A DNA stretch of 64,000 bases, taken from positions 1-64,000 of the forward strand of contig NZ_JABXYK010000010.1 of assembly GCF_013378445.1 (NCBI RefSeq). Direction: 5' to 3'. Shown one piece after another: positions 62,903-64,000 of this stretch. Position 1 is the stretch's first letter. Every line of letters begins with the position of its first letter. The notes beneath the pieces are model-generated. The model was not told the origin of the DNA. It was given only the letters and a program-made list of their open reading frames with translations, and made no database searches. A program made the position numbers and the translations under genes. The DNA comes from Mycoplana rhizolycopersici. GTDB taxonomy: Bacteria; Pseudomonadota; Alphaproteobacteria; Rhizobiales; Rhizobiaceae.

Positions 62903-64000
62903 TCAAGCCCGTGCCGGGCGTTCCAGGCCCATGCGGTCGCGTAGCGTCTTGCCTTCGTATTCGGTCCGGTAGAGGCCGCGCTCCTGCAGGATTGGCACGA
63001 CGAGATCGACGAAATCCGTCAGGCCCGAGGGGAAATGGGACGGCATGATGTTGAAGCCGTCGGCGGCACCCGTCGCAAACCAGGTTTCCAGCGTGCCTGC
63101 CACGTATTCCGGCGTGCCACACAGCACCCAGTGGCCGCGCGCGGCCGCCATGAGATTGTAGACGTCGCGCAGTCTCATGTTTTCGCGCTTCGCCTTGTCG
63201 AGCATGACTTTCGCAAAGGCATGGTAGTTGTCGGAGGGCACGAGATCAGCGGGGACCGGGCCGTCGAGGTCATAGGCGCTCATGTCTACCCCGAACCGGT
63301 CACTGAGCAGCGACAGTGCATTCGTTTCGCTGATGAAACCCTGGAGTTCCGCGAGCTTGTCGTGCGCTTCGCGTTCCGTCCGTCCGACGATCGGCATCAC
63401 GCCGGGCAGCACGACCATGGAGTCCTCGCTGCGCCCGTATTTTGCAAGCCTGTCCTTGACCGACCGGTAAAAGGCGCGTGCTTCGTCCAGATCCTGGGTG
63501 ACGGAGAAGACGACGTCGGCCGATTTCGCCGCCAGTTCCTGGCCAGGGCCAGATCCGCCAGCCTGGAGGACGACCGGCTGACCCTGCGGCGACCGGCCGA
63601 TGTTAAGCGGGCCCTTGACCTTGAAATGCTTACCCTCGTGGTCGAGCGGGCGCACCTTCGCGGGATCGATGTAAATGCCGGTCTCCCGGTCGGCCACGAT
63701 CGCGTCGTCGGCCCAGCAATCCCACAGGCCGCGCACGACGGTCAGGAACTCTTCGGCGATCTCGTAGCGCTTGGAATGGTCTGGGTGAAGAGTGCCGAAG
63801 TTGGCCGCGGCTGCCGGGTTGGCCGTCGTCACCGCATTCCAGGCCGCACGGCCGCCACTGATGTGATCGAGCGAGGCGAAGAGCCGTGCGACGGTGAAGG
63901 GATCCGAATAGGTGGTCGACACCGTGGCCCCGAGCCCGATGTGCTTTGTCGCACCGGCGACGGCCGAAAGCAGCGTGAGCGGTTCCAGCCGGGCGGTGTA
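62903..64000 (-). CDS. LLM-class flavin-dependent monooxygenase, NtaA/SnaA/DszA type (cut by right edge)
   Basis: At least 365 residues; the frame remains open to the window end, where it reads YTARLEPLTLLSAVAGATKH and IGLGATVSTTYSDPFTVARL. DHISGGRAAWNAVTTANPAA and HYEIAEEF-type (SKRYEIAEEFLTVVRGLWDC) segments are diagnostic of the NtaA/SnaA/DszA group, which oxidises EDTA/NTA, dibenzothiophene sulfone, alkanesulfonates or pristinamycin using FMNH2. About 80-100 N-terminal residues lie outside. Substrate not determinable from this part. Confidence 0.93.
   Translation of the reverse strand, partial: YTARLEPLTLLSAVAGATKHIGLGATVSTTYSDPFTVARLFASLDHISGGRAAWNAVTTANPAAAANFGTLHPDHSKRYEIAEEFLTVVRGLWDCWADDAIVADRETGIYIDPAKVRPLDHEGKHFKVKGPLNIGRSPQGQPVVLQAGGSGPGQELAAKSADVVFSVTQDLDEARAFYRSVKDRLAKYGRSEDSMVVLPGVMPIVGRTEREAHDKLAELQGFISETNALSLLSDRFGVDMSAYDLDGPVPADLVPSDNYHAFAKVMLDKAKRENMRLRDVYNLMAAARGHWVLCGTPEYVAGTLETWFATGAADGFNIMPSHFPSGLTDFVDLVVPILQERGLYRTEYEGKTLRDRMGLERPARA

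Overview
The window looks like chromosome or chromid DNA from a Rhizobiaceae-type alphaproteobacterium (Ensifer, Shinella, Rhizobium or Agrobacterium relatives). The evidence is a uniformly high-GC coding style, a rhizobial-type NADP isocitrate dehydrogenase at the left edge, many NitT/TauT, siderophore and polyamine-type ABC importers paired with LysR, GntR and MarR regulators, an Agp2-like bacteriophytochrome, and an Irr-type iron box. The genus is inference. There are no rRNA or tRNA genes, intact insertion sequences, phage genes or CRISPR arrays that I can see. Except for icd and the light and copper genes, almost everything is uptake and catabolism.

Layout. 1-727: icd (cut by the edge). 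769-5789: GntR/FCD regulator divergent from a five-gene NitT-type importer plus fumarylacetoacetate-hydrolase-family operon. 6007-12786: iron block, with a His-rich PadR regulator and a DUF2218 protein convergent with a complete siderophore receptor/importer operon. 12949-14454: an unusual LysR-HTH/TrpD2 fusion divergent from the receptor gene, with an ICE-like box between them. About 14,640-17,010: a gene graveyard (GntR, 2-hydroxyacid dehydrogenase, peptide-ABC ATPase, siderophore-ABC and alpha/beta-hydrolase remnants). 17071-19820: cysteine hydrolase, ring-cleaving dioxygenase and a divergent LysR gene.

19868-31879 is a full aerobic nicotinate pathway. nicAB (27831-31879) hydroxylate nicotinate to 6-hydroxynicotinate. 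nicC makes 2,5-dihydroxypyridine and nicX opens its ring. nicD, nicF and nicE take N-formylmaleamate through maleamate and maleate to fumarate. An MFS importer, a MarR regulator and ribokinase follow on the same strand. nicAB run straight on, with 11- and 6-bp gaps, into two large glycoside-hydrolase-like genes (31891-36831). These are followed by a polyamine-type ABC importer, an isochorismatase-family hydrolase, a second MarR regulator related to the first, and a GH3 beta-glucosidase (37203-44538). My leading hypothesis for a new system is that this whole 24-kb block takes up and unpacks glycosylated pyridine or nicotinate conjugates of plant origin and feeds the free acid to the nic pathway.

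44739-48013: copper/cytochrome oxidase handling genes (DUF2946-like, PepSY, PCuAC, SCO). 48093-52238: LysR gene convergent with a CitMHS transporter/RraA-like/2-hydroxyacid dehydrogenase operon. 52516-55612: bphO-bphP photoreceptor operon. 55972-62207: six-gene operon (NitT importer, an unrecognised protein with a duplicated HxHx3ETx2HP motif, a PCC/DUF296 protein, a 2-hydroxyacid dehydrogenase) with a divergent LysR gene. 62366-64000: flavin reductase and an LLM flavin monooxygenase cut by the right edge.
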